This document shows, piece after piece, positions 45,851-57,647 of a DNA stretch of 64,000 nt. The DNA lies in NCBI GenBank assembly GCA_963971425.1, contig OZ020518.1, forward strand, positions 17,860,990-17,924,989, written 5' to 3'. Each line of letters opens with the position of its first letter. Within the stretch, counting starts at the first letter, position 1. Under the pieces are notes generated by a model that saw nothing but the letters and a program-made list of their open reading frames with translations, had not been told where the DNA came from and ran no database searches. Source of the stretch: Bryoerythrophyllum caledonicum (taxonomy: Eukaryota > Streptophyta > Bryopsida > Pottiales > Pottiaceae). A program made the translations under genes and the position numbers.

Positions 45851-47010
45851 TTATTGACATGTAGGTAGATATAGCTTACAAAACCAAGTCAATGTAAGTA
45901 GTTTTTTTGAATCCTTGTTTTTTCTTCTATGATCTTACAATTGGCATGAAACCTTGAATATGATGTACTAGACTGTGATTGTTAATATAAACAAATGAAA
46001 GTTTTAATGTTCATGTCTTTATTTTTCTGGCATTGTGTGTGAGATTTGATGTAAGCAATTATGGACTCAATTTTAAGAGTCTCTTTAAGTCTCATGCTTG
46101 CGTAACAAGTAGTGGGTTCTTCAGCAACTTGGTTGTGGCCATGGTCTTAGTTTGAAGGTGTATGTATGCTCTTATGGTTCTAGGCTTTTATCAAAGGAGA
46201 CAATGGGGATGAACTAAAAAGGTACAATATCAGATTAATAACTAACTTTTTGACCATGGCAATAAGATCAGTTGTATTACTTCAAGGATAACCTATTAAT
46301 CCCTAAATTTCCAAGAGTTCCCTTTGAGGGCTCTTGGAGGTCAATTTATGACATTTTTTTAAAAAGTTTTACTCTAGATGGACATAACTAAAATCTTTGT
46401 GTGAGTTCAATTTTTTCCTAAATCCAACATTTAATGAATGAATTATAGGGTTTTGAAGTTCAAATGGTGAGAGTAGTCACTTTGAGCAACTCCAAATACT
46501 TTTACTAGGACACTCCATTGAACGTGAGATTTTCAATACTAGCAAATAGTATTATTTCCTTTCATGTTGTAAGAAAAAAGCTCTTGTCTTGAGTGAAAAA
46601 TAGCCTATTGATCCAAGTCAACCATTTTCACACATTGTTGAGCAAGGTACCAAAAAATCTTCTTCTTTTCCACATAAAATTGAGAGATTTTCATATTTTT
46701 TACTATTTATTTTTCCCACGACATTATGTGGTGTAATCCTTCTTATTGAACATTCTCATTCTCATTCTAAAACGAATGAATTTCACAAAAAAATATAATG
46801 TGAATTTCCAATTTTTGAACCTCCACCCTTGCACAATTTATTTGCTTATACTACACCCTTTTCCTACCTCTAAAATCTGGTGGACAAGGAAATAATACCA
46901 TGCTTAACATGATGGTAATGAATTTAGACCTTGTGTAGTGCAAAAATTGGACACTAAGTGAAGTCAAAATCTGCCTGATCCACTAATTGTAAGGAACAAA
47001 ATGAACATAG

Positions 47011-48634
47011 TCAGGTTCTTGTGGTGTCAATTTCTAACAATTTCTTTGAGGTTTTTTCTGTAGATGGGCATTTCTAAAAGTTTTGTGGGAAATTTGTTTA
47101 TTAAATATGACATTTGATGAAGATGTTATGCTACCCGTAGCAGTTTTTGTGGAAGGGGAGGTAGTTCAGGCATTTTACTGAGTTACTCAAAATTTTGGAA
47201 TCATGTCCACAACTATCCAAGGTAGCTTCTTTTATGAATCTTCAAAAAATTACTTTCTGTAGCGCAAAAATTTCCCATCAAGAAGAACTGTCAAAATTTC
47301 TAAGCACTATGCAAAAAACTTTTATTCTTCCACTTGAACAGTCACAGAATTTCATATTAAAAATGAATGAAAACAGATTTTGCATATTTTTAATTGTTTA
47401 AGTATTTTTTTAAACCTCAAGAAAACATGATAATCTTTACATTCACCGTTTTCATTCATTTTTAATATGAAATTAAGATCACAGAAGAACAAAATATATG
47501 TTTAAGTACCCTTCTTGTTGCAAGATTGTTTTGAATATGCTAAACTCCTTTGATGTACCTAAATTTATGTGGACAAGTACCTTACATCATATGGATTGTG
47601 ATGATAAAGAGTAGCAACTTTGTGTAGTGTAAGAGTTTCATTGAATAAAAAAAAGAAAAAAGCTTAGAGTGTTGACCTTAAATTATGGGTGCAAAAAAAT
47701 CATTGACCTTGTCTTAAATGCTATAAACTTCCAATCTTTACCCTAAAAAGTATATAATTTTTTTGATATGTTCTAGTAGCACACAACAATCCTACAGTTA
47801 GAAGTGGAATGAGATCATTATTTATCATATTGGCAGATACAATTTCGATTTTTTTTTTTCCCAAAAACATAGTAGTGGTGATTTAGAGGTAAAAAGCAAG
47901 GATTTTGACAGTATGGTAAAAACATTCATCAGTTCTCAAAGTCATTCTCAGAATTTAGCTTTTGACGATGGATTCAGTGTTTATCTAAAGCAAAATTCAT
48001 CGTGGTTGTTAGTATGAAAATAAGAAAATGGTAACCACAAATCACAAAAACCACTACAATGATTTTGATGTTTAGAGTAGTGATACTTTATGATTTGAAA
48101 GCGCTATAACTTTTGATGAGGATTTTTACTGAGAGTACAATTATCAATACTACATAAAGATGGTGATCATTGTCAAGATGGTTGGTAAAAATATCCATCA
48201 AGAATAAAGACTTATAGCACTTATAAATCATAAACATAAAATTTGTAAAAGTGCCACTTGGTGTGGGAAGCATAGAATGAAATCAGAAGGGAATGGAATG
48301 TGATAGATCTGAAGCAATCTAACTTAGTGGATGCCTGGATTTTGTCTACAGACACACTACTAGATGTCCTCCAATTGTCATGGGGTATAGCCGTCATTTT
48401 TGTGAACCTATTTATTATTATTTTTGACACCGAGTCCAAATTCCGAAATCCCCACATTTTTGATGTGGATCAGAAATGTTTGGCAAATCTCCTCAATGTG
48501 ACAACCTTCTCTCTTGCTTTCAAGTGAAGTTACCATTTCCATACGCATCACTAAAAATCTCACACCAATAACCTCCAATATTTCATCGTATTCGTCCCTT
48601 ATTTTCCTCTTTGGATGTAAGAAGTATGGCTACC
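47011..48634. other. AT-rich stretch without genes
   Basis: Short frames only. Around 47520-47640 there are weak matches to the long-TIR family (GAATATGCTAAACTCC, TTTGTGTAGTG). The phrase TTTTTAATATGAAATT near 47462 is the inverse of TTCATATTAAAAATG near 47351, making a hairpin of about 40 bp around 47345-47475. Confidence 0.4.
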
Positions 48635-48765
48635 ACTACCCTCGAAAGGGAGAAGTAGTCCCACCTTACTAATTCCATGTCTGGTGGGCATGGTCTTAGT
48701 AGTGGAACGAACAAACACTTTATTCACGCCGGCCTCCATTGGAAACCGGCGTTCTTCTTCTTATG
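48635..48765. repeat. Dispersed hairpin repeat, copy 4
   Basis: CCCTCGAAAGGGAGAAGTAG, TACTAATTCCATGTCTGGTG, GTGGAACGAACAAACACTTT and the hairpin CGCCGGCCTCC ATT GGAAACCGGCG then TTCTTCTTC. Very similar to copy 3, in the same orientation. Confidence 0.8.
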
Positions 48766-48899
48766 GCTACCATTGTTAAACAAGCTTTGGAAATTTATCA
48801 GTCGGGAATTGCATGTACAGGCACGCATTTTACTATGTAGAATACGGAAAATGTATAAAAGTTGACCAAGACTTACACCTTTGGATTGACCGTTCTCAA

Positions 48900-49010
48900 C
48901 TAACATCTTTCCTTTGGAGGTCATTTCAATATGTGAATCTTACCATGTTTGAATACGACACCATACATGTAGAATACTATGGCCACCACTGGCACCTTCT
49001 GACATTTAAG
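48900..49010. repeat. Fold-back family arm
   Basis: GGAGGTCATTTCAATATGTG through GAATACGACACCATACATGT to CCACCACTGGCACCTT is the inverse of 63618-63710. A single arm only. Confidence 0.6.
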
Positions 49011-49109
49011 AAATAACTTTAAAGAGTCTTGGAAACATGTCTACGGCAATAAGTGGTATTATTATACCAAGCTACAAAACTTGATGAATCACATTTTTTT
49101 GTAAACAAT

Positions 49110-49700
49110 CATGAGTAGGAGCTACACTAAACATTGCATTTAGTGTAGTCACACAAATAGTGTAATTACCCTACTACACTATTTGCGAACTTGTTCACAA
49201 CTAGTGTTGCGGCCAACATCATTATTGATGCCTCCACCAACCACCTACTAGCCGTCAAGTATTTATTCTCTATGTTGACTATTCTTGTTTTCTCTATGTT
49301 GACTATTCTTGTTGAATTTACATCACCAAAATCTGGAAATGCCCATAACTTACTCATATATTCTTCAAATTAAACATATGATATGTTTTTTGAAATCTAC
49401 AGAAAATGTAGATGTCAAAAAACATCTCATGACTGTAATTCCGATCCTTTTTGAGTGACTTATGCTCCTTTGAATAGTGCTGATTTTATTCACTGCGGCA
49501 AGATTTTTCATACACTAATTGTGCACAAGTAAAAAGAAAAAACCACCCATTTTTACTGCAATTCACATATAGTGTAATGTTTCACATTTAGTGTAATGTT
49601 GTGTCGTTACACTAATTGTAATTCTTCCTTTTAGTGTAAGAGTTCGTATTTAGTGTAGACGACACTAAATGTGATTTTTAGTGTAGTTGCTGAAAAGTTT
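49110..49700. repeat. Cluster of TTTAGTGTAG motifs, probable unrecognised element
   Basis: The octamer TAGTGTAG/A, or its inverse, appears about 14 times, in both directions: several between 49110 and 49190 and more between 49565 and 49690 (TTTAGTGTAATG, TTTAGTGTAGACG, CTACACTAAA). The two dense blocks flank a plain centre, as in subterminal repeats of hAT- or CACTA-type elements. I do not see clean ends. Confidence 0.6.
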
Positions 49701-51849
49701 GTGTTTTTTTTTCTGTTTTTGTATTTTCTTTTTGTTTTTTTATGGGGAGGGGGCAGCAGACTTTTTCAAGTTAGCTCCAAGGCTTCATTCAACACAGCAG
49801 GCATGATAAGCAACTTCTAGAAACATCACCTTGTACGCAGCGCCACCTATCTTATATCAACTCGGGAGGATGAACATTTATCAAACTGATAAGCATACAT
49901 ATCACCTACAATCATGATTTGACCGAACATATCATTGTATTGAACCTGTAAAGTCCAAAAGGTTTTGGTGCCTCCAAAATCTTATTGGATAGAAATTTGA
50001 ACCAGAAAGTTGGGAAAAGATAAGATTGGTTTAGCTAGAATCTCATGCCTTGTCGCTCTGCAAATGAAGATGCCAGACATCACGTTGCAGTCTCAAAAAA
50101 ACAATTCAGATTCAGGTTAGGATCCCAGTCACATTATCATTTTAATGAGTGGAATCCTATGTATCATACTGAATATCCTAATTAGTTATGGCCTCTATAT
50201 TCTTTCAAGATAGAAATTTGATTTAATGGCCATATCATGAAAAGAATCTGACACTTTGCAAATGAAGACCCAAGACATATTTGGCGTCTAAATTATTGTG
50301 AAGCATTCATAACTCCAAAACTTGTTCAATATTTTGGAAAAGTGCACAAATTTCAAACTGAGTCCAATGTGGATAGGGACGGTAATATCTTCATCTGCAG
50401 AATTATGATGGGCATTTTTGGTACATCCAAAATGTGAAGCTTACCAAAGAGAATTTGCCAGAAAGATTACCATGGTCGGATTGTGACCTTTCCGAGCATG
50501 AAAGAGCAACACAGGCCAGGGACATTCTTCTCTATGCACATCTGAGAATAACCATTGAAAGGCTGCTTGCATGTGCATTGAACAGGTAATGCCCACTTGA
50601 GTTGAAAGAGCTGCCATGAGTCCAACCTTCATTGAATGTTGTGTCCACTTCACCACAGAAACTCGCAATAAGGTTAGCTCCCCCAACCATCAGGATAACC
50701 CCTAAAAAGCCCAAGGCATTTTCCCTCATGAAACACTCCAAAACTGCCATCATCAACAAGTGGCAACGAAATCTAACATTCAAGTTTAACTTTAGACTTT
50801 TAAGCATACAATCTTAAAATAGACATGTATATGAACTTACTATACAAATTTGGTTGCAATCCACCGCATGGATGTGAAGATTATAGCGTTTGAAGTGCAA
50901 AGAAAACTATTTTTCCCCCCTTGCCCGGCAAGGTCAGCCTACTTTGACTAGGCATATCTTCTAGTTTTCACATTGAAATGTGATCAAATCTTTTACCAAT
51001 ATGATTTATATGTTGTTAGCTATTTGTGTGCAAAATTTGAGGTCAATTTGAGGGGTAATAGATGTAGAAATATATACTTTAGTGATAGGGGGTACAAAAT
51101 GGTGACAATTACTACATAAGTGATATGAAATTGTTTGTTTCATACAAGTTGTTGCATTTGAGAATCCCAATGGTAGAAACGTTTAATTGATTTTTTCACT
51201 AATTTTAGAAAAAAAACGACTAAGAACAGTAAAATCCATAGTTTTCATGAATATATGGAATAGATAAAGCATTCTGGGAAAGGGCAGTGCTTGAAATTGG
51301 GTGGCATATTCGTCCCGCTGTTGACAGCCCTCGCAGTATGATCCCAAAAAAAAAAAAAAAACTTAAAAAATAAATAAAAATCGGCGGGCCCGCTTCCAGC
51401 GCGAAACGCTGGCAGGCCAGCTGACAGCTGGTTGTCTGCTATTTTTTTTAAAATTATTTTAATAACTCTTTTAATAATTTTCAAAGCTTTTTCCACTTGG
51501 ACTTCGTGCATAGAAGTTTGGACTCCTTCCCTCGCCCTTTCTGTCCCAAAATTCTGCCCCATTTTTCTCCTCAAATTGCATTGGTTGACATGGCTGCCCC
51601 TACAGTCCAGACTCCCCATTTTGACCTTCAAAGGCTAATAACTTTTGAACCAAAAGTCCAAAATCATATTTGAAAAATTCCCCATATAGACTTCATCAAG
51701 GACAATGCGGTGTAAAATTTTCATAAAAACTAGAGTATTTTTTTCCACTCAAAGGTACATGCCCAAAATCCAAAACGTATGCCCCACATACACTTGGGCT
51801 CTTAGGGGTTAAGCAATGTGCATAAATGGAGAGAGCATAGAATAATAAT
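49701..51849. other. No recognised gene
   Basis: Minus-strand frames near 50810-50440 contain ECFMRENALGFLGVILMVGG, which has a membrane-like look but matches nothing I know, and the frames overlap. Part of the long-TIR family occurs near 50860-51120. A GC-rich patch at 51380-51430 has hairpins CCAGCGCGAAACGCTGG and CCAGCTGACAGCTGG next to a 17-A run. Confidence 0.35.
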
Positions 51850-52430
51850 TTAAAAAAATCCAGGTATAGCCAATAGAAATATAATGACAACTCAAGTGAT
51901 TTCATATTTTTTCCATGAAAATTGAATTAAGATAAGCCCCCCATAACCAACCAAAATCCATAGCCAACACTTATCAAATTGGGGTATATCCAACCCTCTT
52001 CCATCCCATTACCACCAACTTAGTTCCAAATGGAGGTTTGCTATTAACCAAAGACCCATACCTTTGGTCGTTGGTTATGGGGGTACCTATTGATGGCCAC
52101 CCACTAAACATGATTGCACAATTTGAAAATTCATAACTAATTCAATTTTCATCGGTAAAATATGAAAACACTTTGGTTGGAATTGTAATTCTATTGGCTA
52201 TCACTTTAAAAAAAAGTACTATAATTATCTCCTCTCTCCATATATGCACATTCCTTAACTTGTCGGTTTTAGGGGGCCTTACCTTAGTTATGAATTTTCA
52301 AAGTGTGATGTTAGGTTTAGTGGGTGGCCACCAATAGGTACCCTCCATAGGCATTGACCAAAAGTCAAGGGTCATGACTAATAGCAAACCTTCTTTTGGA
52401 ACTGAATAGGTGGTAAGGTAGTCCTACCCA
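51850..52430. mobile_element. Older TAAGGTAAGCC-family MITE carrying a nested copy
   Basis: Left part CAATAGAAATATAATGACAA to GAAAATTGAATTA and right part TTAGTTATGAATTTTC to TGGTGGCCACC-like text belong to one MITE in reverse orientation; the uninterrupted join is seen at 54600-54630. The two parts are separated by a complete member of the same family at about 51931-52281. Confidence 0.7.
51931..52281. mobile_element. Nested TAAGGTAAGCC-family MITE
   Basis: Body nearly the same as 6171-6520 (CCATAACCAACCAAAATCC, TTGGTCGTTGGTTATGGG, CCATATATGCACATTCC). The target, judged from the empty site at 54610-54625, was AATTAGTTATG, with TTA duplicated on both sides. Confidence 0.75.
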
Positions 52431-52856
52431 TCACGACCACCTTCCTATCACCGCCACTCTACATTTGGTCCCAATTCCACCCCATTTCCACCCATTCACT
52501 CTTTGTCAGCTCCAAATTAAGGCTTACTATTGGTGAAGACCCTAACTTTTGGTCGGCACTAATGGGCGGTAGACGTTGCACAAATGGGCCAAACATTGCA
52601 GCACACTATGAAAATTCATAACTAATTCAATTTTCATCCAAAAAATATGAAATCACTGGGGTTGAAATTGAAATTCTATTGACTCTCACTAAATAATAAA
52701 TGTAAAATTATCTGGGTCCTCCTTACATGCACATTCCTTAATTTGTCGATCATAGGGGATATGCCTCAATGGGATGGTAGTGGGTTGGATATACCCTAAT
52801 TATATAGGTGTTGGTGATGGGATTTGGTTGTTTATGGGAGCCTTACCTTAGTATTC
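52430..52856. mobile_element. Diverged member of the same MITE family
   Basis: CCCATCACGACCACCTTCC, CAAATTAAGGCTTACTATTG, TTGGTCGGCACTAATGGG, TAATTCAATTTTCATCC, and the end GGGAGCCTTACCTTAG near 52840. Adjacent to the nested pair, in the same orientation as the copy at 6171. Confidence 0.6.
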
Positions 52857-53457
52857 TATTTTACCATGTTTGATGTCGATGTAATGGAAAGAAAGAAATA
52901 ATGAGGTGGATGATACTATTTTTAGGAGTAGGACATATAATTGTCACATGTAAATGCACTCCTTTATTTTTAATCGTACTATCTTGTACTTGGTTTATAG
53001 ATAGAAACAATACCAAAATGGCAACTTGTTGTTAGTAAATGATAGGAGTGCAAGAATAGAGTACTCTAATATCAATTATATTGATCCAGAAGTAGAAGAA
53101 GAAGAACTTCAGTCTCTACTTGAGACTAATGTGAATAGAGTGTATGTTTGTTCCACCACTAAGCCTATACCCACCCTACAAAGGATTAATAGTATAGAAA
53201 TACTTCCCTTTCTAGAGAGTAGACACTATAAGGACATAGGGATCCACAAGAATCCGCAATTATGGGGATTCACAAGGATTTACTTCAATAATTCATAAGA
53301 AAATCATAATAAGTCACTTTTCAAGTAAAAAATGGATTTACATTTCTCACTCAAAGTTCTAAATGTGGATATCGCTATTTCAAGTATGGTGCATGGCTTA
53401 AAGAAACAAGAATAGGAATAATGATGGACTGTGTAACAAAGAATATACACACACTAA
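52857..53457. other. No gene recognised
   Basis: A 90-residue frame at 53026-53298 has protein-like text early on (IEYSNINYIDPEVEEEELQS) but no family I know; its middle, TGTTTGTTCCACCACTAAGC, is a fragment of the dispersed hairpin repeat inverted. Probably chance. Confidence 0.4.
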
Positions 53458-54073
53458 GGGCCGCTTCACATTTGGTGGCCAAGTCGAGTGGCCGTCGATT
53501 TCCACCAATGAGATTGCTAGAATGGCCAAAGTCCGGACTTTGGGCCTTCACACTTGTGCCCAAACTCCAAAGGCCGTCGTCTTACATGGCAACACTTTTG
53601 GGTTGTTTTGGCACCAAAGCGACGGCCTCTCAAGCAAAACTTGGGTCGCCCATTTTAGTCGACCCAAACTACAATTGAGAGTCCGTCAATTTTTTAATAA
53701 AATAATCAAAAACTGACAAGATCTAGACCATTGGATGAAAGTGGCCGAAATTTTGGGCTGATTTTTTTTTGGCTAATTTTTTTTTGGGCTGATTTTTTTG
53801 GGCGTAATGATATGGGGTTTGGACTTTGGACTTGGCCTTTGGGGCTTTGCACCACGACCGGCCAAACCTTCAATCTACATTATTTAATGTATTTTTTTGG
53901 CAAAAAAGTTTGGCCTCTCGCCAAAGTTTGGCCTCTCGCCAAAGTTTGGCCTCTCGCCAAAGTTTGGCCTCTCGCCAAAGTTTGGCCTCTCGCCAAAGTT
54001 TGGCCTCTCGCCATAGTTTGGCCACTCATTTTGACGGACGGCCACTTGACTTGGGCATAGTGTGAAGCGGCCC
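53458..54073. mobile_element. Harbinger-type MITE, copy 2 (616 bp)
   Basis: Ends GGGCCGCTTCACATTTGG and inverted GGGCCGCTTCACACTATG, with TAA at 53455-53457 and 54074-54076. Very similar to 44454-45048 along its length. Differs mainly by fewer GGCTGATTTT units and an expanded 18-bp repeat. Confidence 0.9.
53905..54012. repeat. Six tandem 18-bp units inside the MITE
   Basis: AAAGTTTGGCCTCTCGCC repeated six times with no changes, then one altered unit. The sister MITE has one such unit plus the altered one, so the array expanded in this copy recently. Confidence 0.95.
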
Positions 54074-54664
54074 TAAACTAGATCTTTGCTTGGCTACTTG
54101 GAAAGGGCACATCGGTGGATAATCACCAGATTTAGCAAAAAATCCAGTATTCAACCTCTAAGCAACATATTCTTTTATACAATCCAATCTTCATAGACAT
54201 GGCCACCTTTTTTCAATAATATGGAGCTGCTGCAGAATCCATGGTGCTCTTGTAAAGTTTTTTGGCTTATGCTGGTGTAAGCATGTCTGCAAACATAGGT
54301 CGCTTGGAGAGCATGTAATTTGAGCTTTTTCCATATTTCAAGGATATTTGACATGTTCATATTTCTCATGACGTATCCAGTGCCACAACCACAATTGTAG
54401 GATTCCGAATCTCATCTCAGTTTTTATGATAATCTTTCTTCCACTGTGATAAGTGCAATAGCACATAAGGTATACCAGCCTATGACCGCCAGATTAAGCA
54501 ATGTCCACATATGGAGAACCCAAATAATTATACATTTATTTTTCAGTGATAGACAATAGAATTACAATCTCAACCCAAGTGATTTCATATTTTTCCAATG
54601 AAAATTGAATTAGTTATGAATTTTCAAGTGTGCTGCCACTTTAGCCTAATTTTGCCACTAGGTA

Positions 54665-57276
54665 CAGTTGGACCTCTTTAAATGATACTATTGGGAGCGG
54701 AAAAAAATGTAACACTTATTGAGAGTATCACATATAAAAAATATCATGTATAAAAAATGAAAAAAAACTTATAACACTTATTGAATGTAACATTTACAAA
54801 AATTCAAAAAACAAATCATTACACTTATCAAATAAAACATTTATGAAATTTAAAGAAAAAACTATTACACTTATAAAAAATAACAATCATAAGCTTGAAA
54901 AATAATATTGTAACATTTTCAAAAAACATTAATAACACATCAAAAAATAAATCTATGACAAATATTGAAGGTCACAATTGGAAGACTTCGAACATAATTT
55001 TTATGGAAATAAGGGATGAAAGTACATATAAACTAAAAATGATATATCAATTAAGCCGACTTAACAAAAGAATCTATCTTGGTATGGCAAGATTCTTTCA
55101 CGCCCCACATAGAAACTTTCATCTAAAGCGAGCAAATGTTCTTCATATCTGACAAAACATTTTCCTCTCGTTGTAACAAAAATGTCTGTAAGGTCTCAAG
55201 AGCACAGTCTCTAACATCTAGTCCAACTTCTTGTACTACATCTTTATTGTTCACCATATCCTCATCTAAATCACATTGCTGATAATCAGAGTGTAGTGAA
55301 TCTATGGTATCCTCATCAGTAGGTTCACAAGGATTCTTCAAATCATATTCAAACTCAAAATTGATGAACTCCTGAGCATCCATGACTTCATCCTCGGTAA
55401 TCTTAGATGACAACAATGTCAATTGTTCTAACAAAGCTACAACTTCACTGATTTCATTCAAACGTCTCGCTTCTTCTATCTCGCTGTAAACAAGTCCGGA
55501 GAGAACACATGTGTGAATCCAACAGTTTTGAATCGTTTGAGGTGTAACCCCAACATGCCATGCTCTATCAGCCATAACCACTACTTGATAAACATCAATG
55601 CTAAAATCTCTTTTAGCCATAATACAGTCTATTTGATGTTGAATCACTAACTTCCGGTAATGAGCCTTAAAAGATGCAATACTACAAGCATCCATAGGTT
55701 GAAAACGACTAGTGGTATTTGGTGGCAAGTATACTAACTTTCTTATCCACAACCGTGAAGCCACATTTGGCACTTGATGACCAGAAAAGTTATCAACAAG
55801 TAGAGCTACTTTCTCTTTCCCTGCCAAAACCATCCTTCTCTCAAAATTTAATATAAACCGCTCAAAAATATCAGTAGTCATCCATGCTTTCTTGTTAGCG
55901 GTCCATATAATGCCTAAATTCTCTAGATTCTCAGTGTGCCTAGAAGTAAAAGCTCAAGGCTTGTGGTACTGGTTTATAACTAATGGAAGAAGACAAATAC
56001 TACCATTAGCATTTGTAGTCAAGGCTACCGTGATACGCTCCTTTTGCTCTCCGTGACGAACATAACCCTTAATGTTAAATCTTCTCTTAAATTTCTTTAT
56101 CCATCCACTTAAAAATTGAACTTCTTTCTCCCTAGCATCTCTCGGTATCAACTCATACAACCTCTTTGTTGTAGCTACCACAAGATCATTTGATAAGGTA
56201 GCACCCTTCTCTTCCATTCTAGTGAACCAATTATAAGTTGTTGCCTCCAATTCTAGACATTGTGCATTCCTCATATGCTTGGAAGCACCCAAAGTACCCA
56301 CACCCGCGGCGATAACCGATGCCTTCCGTTTCAATATCCTTCCAATAGTCAATGCAGATGCAAAATTGTTGAACTTGTCATTTGTCCACTCAGCCAATGC
56401 CTTGTGTGAGATCTTGCGACCTGCAGCCAAGACCTCCTCACGATAAAAAATGATTTCTTGTTGCTCCTGCAATATGAATCCACGGCCCTTGACGGTGACA
56501 ACCTCCGGCCGAGGCGCAAGAGACAAAATTGGTAAACTCATCCTTGATACTTAATTATCCTACTTGCACCACTCTACAATAATAAAATTTGTTCATTAAA
56601 AAAATATCACTTTTTAATTTTTAAAATAAAACTCTCTCTTAATCACACCCAAGCCCTCTCCCTCTCCCCCAAACCTCTCTCTTCTAAAATTAAAAAAATG
56701 AATCGATTGTCCCAACCCTCTCCCTGGCCTACATCGATCCTCTCTCCCCTACCCCCTAAAACCGCCCCTCTAAACCCCCTTAACCGCTCCCTACCCTCTC
56801 TAAACCCACACCTTAAACCCTAACGCTCCCCGACCCTCCCTCCTAATCCGGATTGTACGTCCTCCCTTGCACATTGTCCGCCCTCCCTCCAGACTCTTCA
56901 CTGCCCTCCCTCAAACTATCATAACACCCTCCTTCCCTCTTTCACTAACACTTACAAGTTCTTCCCCTCACTAACCCTCTTTCTCCAACAAGTATAGTGT
57001 AAGGAATTATTAAATAATCATATTTAATTGTAACAAACAACATCTTAGGTGCAAAACATATTGGATGATTACATGAAGTAGCCCAAATTTTTGGCTCAAA
57101 TATCAATATATATTATAGTGTTTTAAAAAAAATATCACTTATCGAGGTGCATTTAACAAATGTTGTAACACTTAACATATAACACTTAGTAGTGTTAATT
57201 TTTCGGGAACAAAAATTTTCATATCATTTATCGAGAAATATCACTTATTGAGGTATCATTTAAAGAGGTGCAATTG
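54665..57276 (-). mobile_element. Pogo/Tigger-like element, 2612 bp
   Basis: The left end CAGTTGGACCTCTTTAAATG and the inverted right end CAATTGCACCTCTTTAAATG, each flanked by TA (54663-54664 and 57277-57278). Next to each end are repeated AATGATACnn and AACACTTATTGA phrases. Holds a broken transposase on the minus strand. Its 5' leader (about 56630-56960) is a CCCTCC-rich pyrimidine tract. Confidence 0.88.
55123..56541 (-). pseudogene. Pogo-like transposase (CENP-B-type HTH and DDE), internally deleted
   Basis: Frame 56541-55954 has a start MSLPILSLAPRPEVV, the two helix-turn-helix parts of the CENP-B type (QEIIFYREEVLAAGRKISHK; GWIKKFKRRFNIKGYVRHGE) and ITVALTTNANGSICLLPLVI. A stop and frame change near 55950 lead to 55881-55123 with MTTDIFERFILNFERRMVLA, the catalytic VALLVDNFSGHQ and FQPMDACSIASFKAHYRKLV. 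An acidic tail follows. Between RHGE and KERITV the family normally has a segment of tens of residues with the first catalytic Asp (DET-type block); that segment is absent, so the enzyme lacks one metal ligand. It cannot be active, apart from other damage. Confidence 0.87.
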
Positions 57277-57487
57277 TACCCCCATGAGCGCCAGCCAAAA
57301 GTCAAGGGTCTTGACCAGTAGTAAGCCTTAATTTAGAGCTAACAAAGAGTGAATGAATGGTAATGAAGTGAATGGGGGTGGAAGTGAGACCAAATATAGA
57401 GTGGCGGTGTTTGGAAGGTAGCGGTCATGGGGGGGAGGTATACCTTATTGTGGATCGACTTATGATTTTAAGGCATAAAGGCTACCT

Positions 57488-57638
57488 CACACAAGCGTGG
57501 AGAAGGCCACTAGTCAAGAATTCAAGGAAATTCTGGAATATGATTGGTTGAGAGTGAGACTTTTCTTAGCCTTAGCCAATCATATTCTAGAAACTTCTTT
57601 GAGTTCTTGACGGATGGCCTTCTCCACCGTAGTGTATG
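57488..57638. mobile_element. 150-bp fold-back MITE with 8-bp target duplication
   Basis: GGCTACCT stands on both sides (57480-57487 and 57638-57646 region). The element reads CACAAGCGTGGAGAAGGCC...ATATGATTGG and back CCAATCATAT...GGCCTTCTCCACCGTAGTG, so nearly all of it is one hairpin. The 8-bp duplication suggests a hAT relative. Confidence 0.7.
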
Positions 57639-57647
57639 GCTACCTCA

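Larger units (their letters stand above)
42650..47010. mobile_element. Tc1-like element with very long inverted ends, interrupted
   Basis: About 42650-43640 and 46280-47010 are inverted copies: TGACTTCACTTGGTGTCTAA near 42920 against TTAGTGTCC...GAAGTCAAA near 46955, and AGAGTCCCCCGAGGGGACTC near 43600 against GAGTTCCCTTTGAGGGCTC near 46313. Between them lies a decayed Tc1-like transposase that is itself split by a Harbinger MITE. Exact ends are uncertain; the right arm seems shorter than the left. Confidence 0.65.
54534..57455. mobile_element. MITE of the TAAGGTAAGCC family split by a pogo-like element
   Basis: The left part 54534-54664 (GATAGACAATAGAATTACAA to CCACTAGGTA) and right part 57277-57455 (CCCCCATGAGCGCCAGCC, CAAAAGTCAAGGGTCTTGACC, AGAGTGGCGGTG) join to a sequence like 52300-52500. 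The break falls exactly at the ends of the pogo-like element. Confidence 0.75.

Noticed and set aside
44012..48765. The two direct hairpin repeats at 44.0 and 48.7 kb as LTRs of one retroelement
   Set aside because: The DNA between holds the end of a Tc1-like element and unrelated repeats, with no retroelement coding, primer site or polypurine tract.
49565..49690. Regularly spaced TTTAGTGTAA motifs as a CRISPR array
   Set aside because: Motifs are too short, irregular in spacing and occur in both orientations, and the genome is eukaryotic.
50441..50810. Minus-strand frames with ECFMRENALGFLGVILMVGG
   Set aside because: Two overlapping frames, no recognisable family, no splice context; not supported as a gene.
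53731..54060. Frame with repeated KVWPLA units
   Set aside because: It simply translates the 18-bp MITE array and has no counterpart in the sister MITE.
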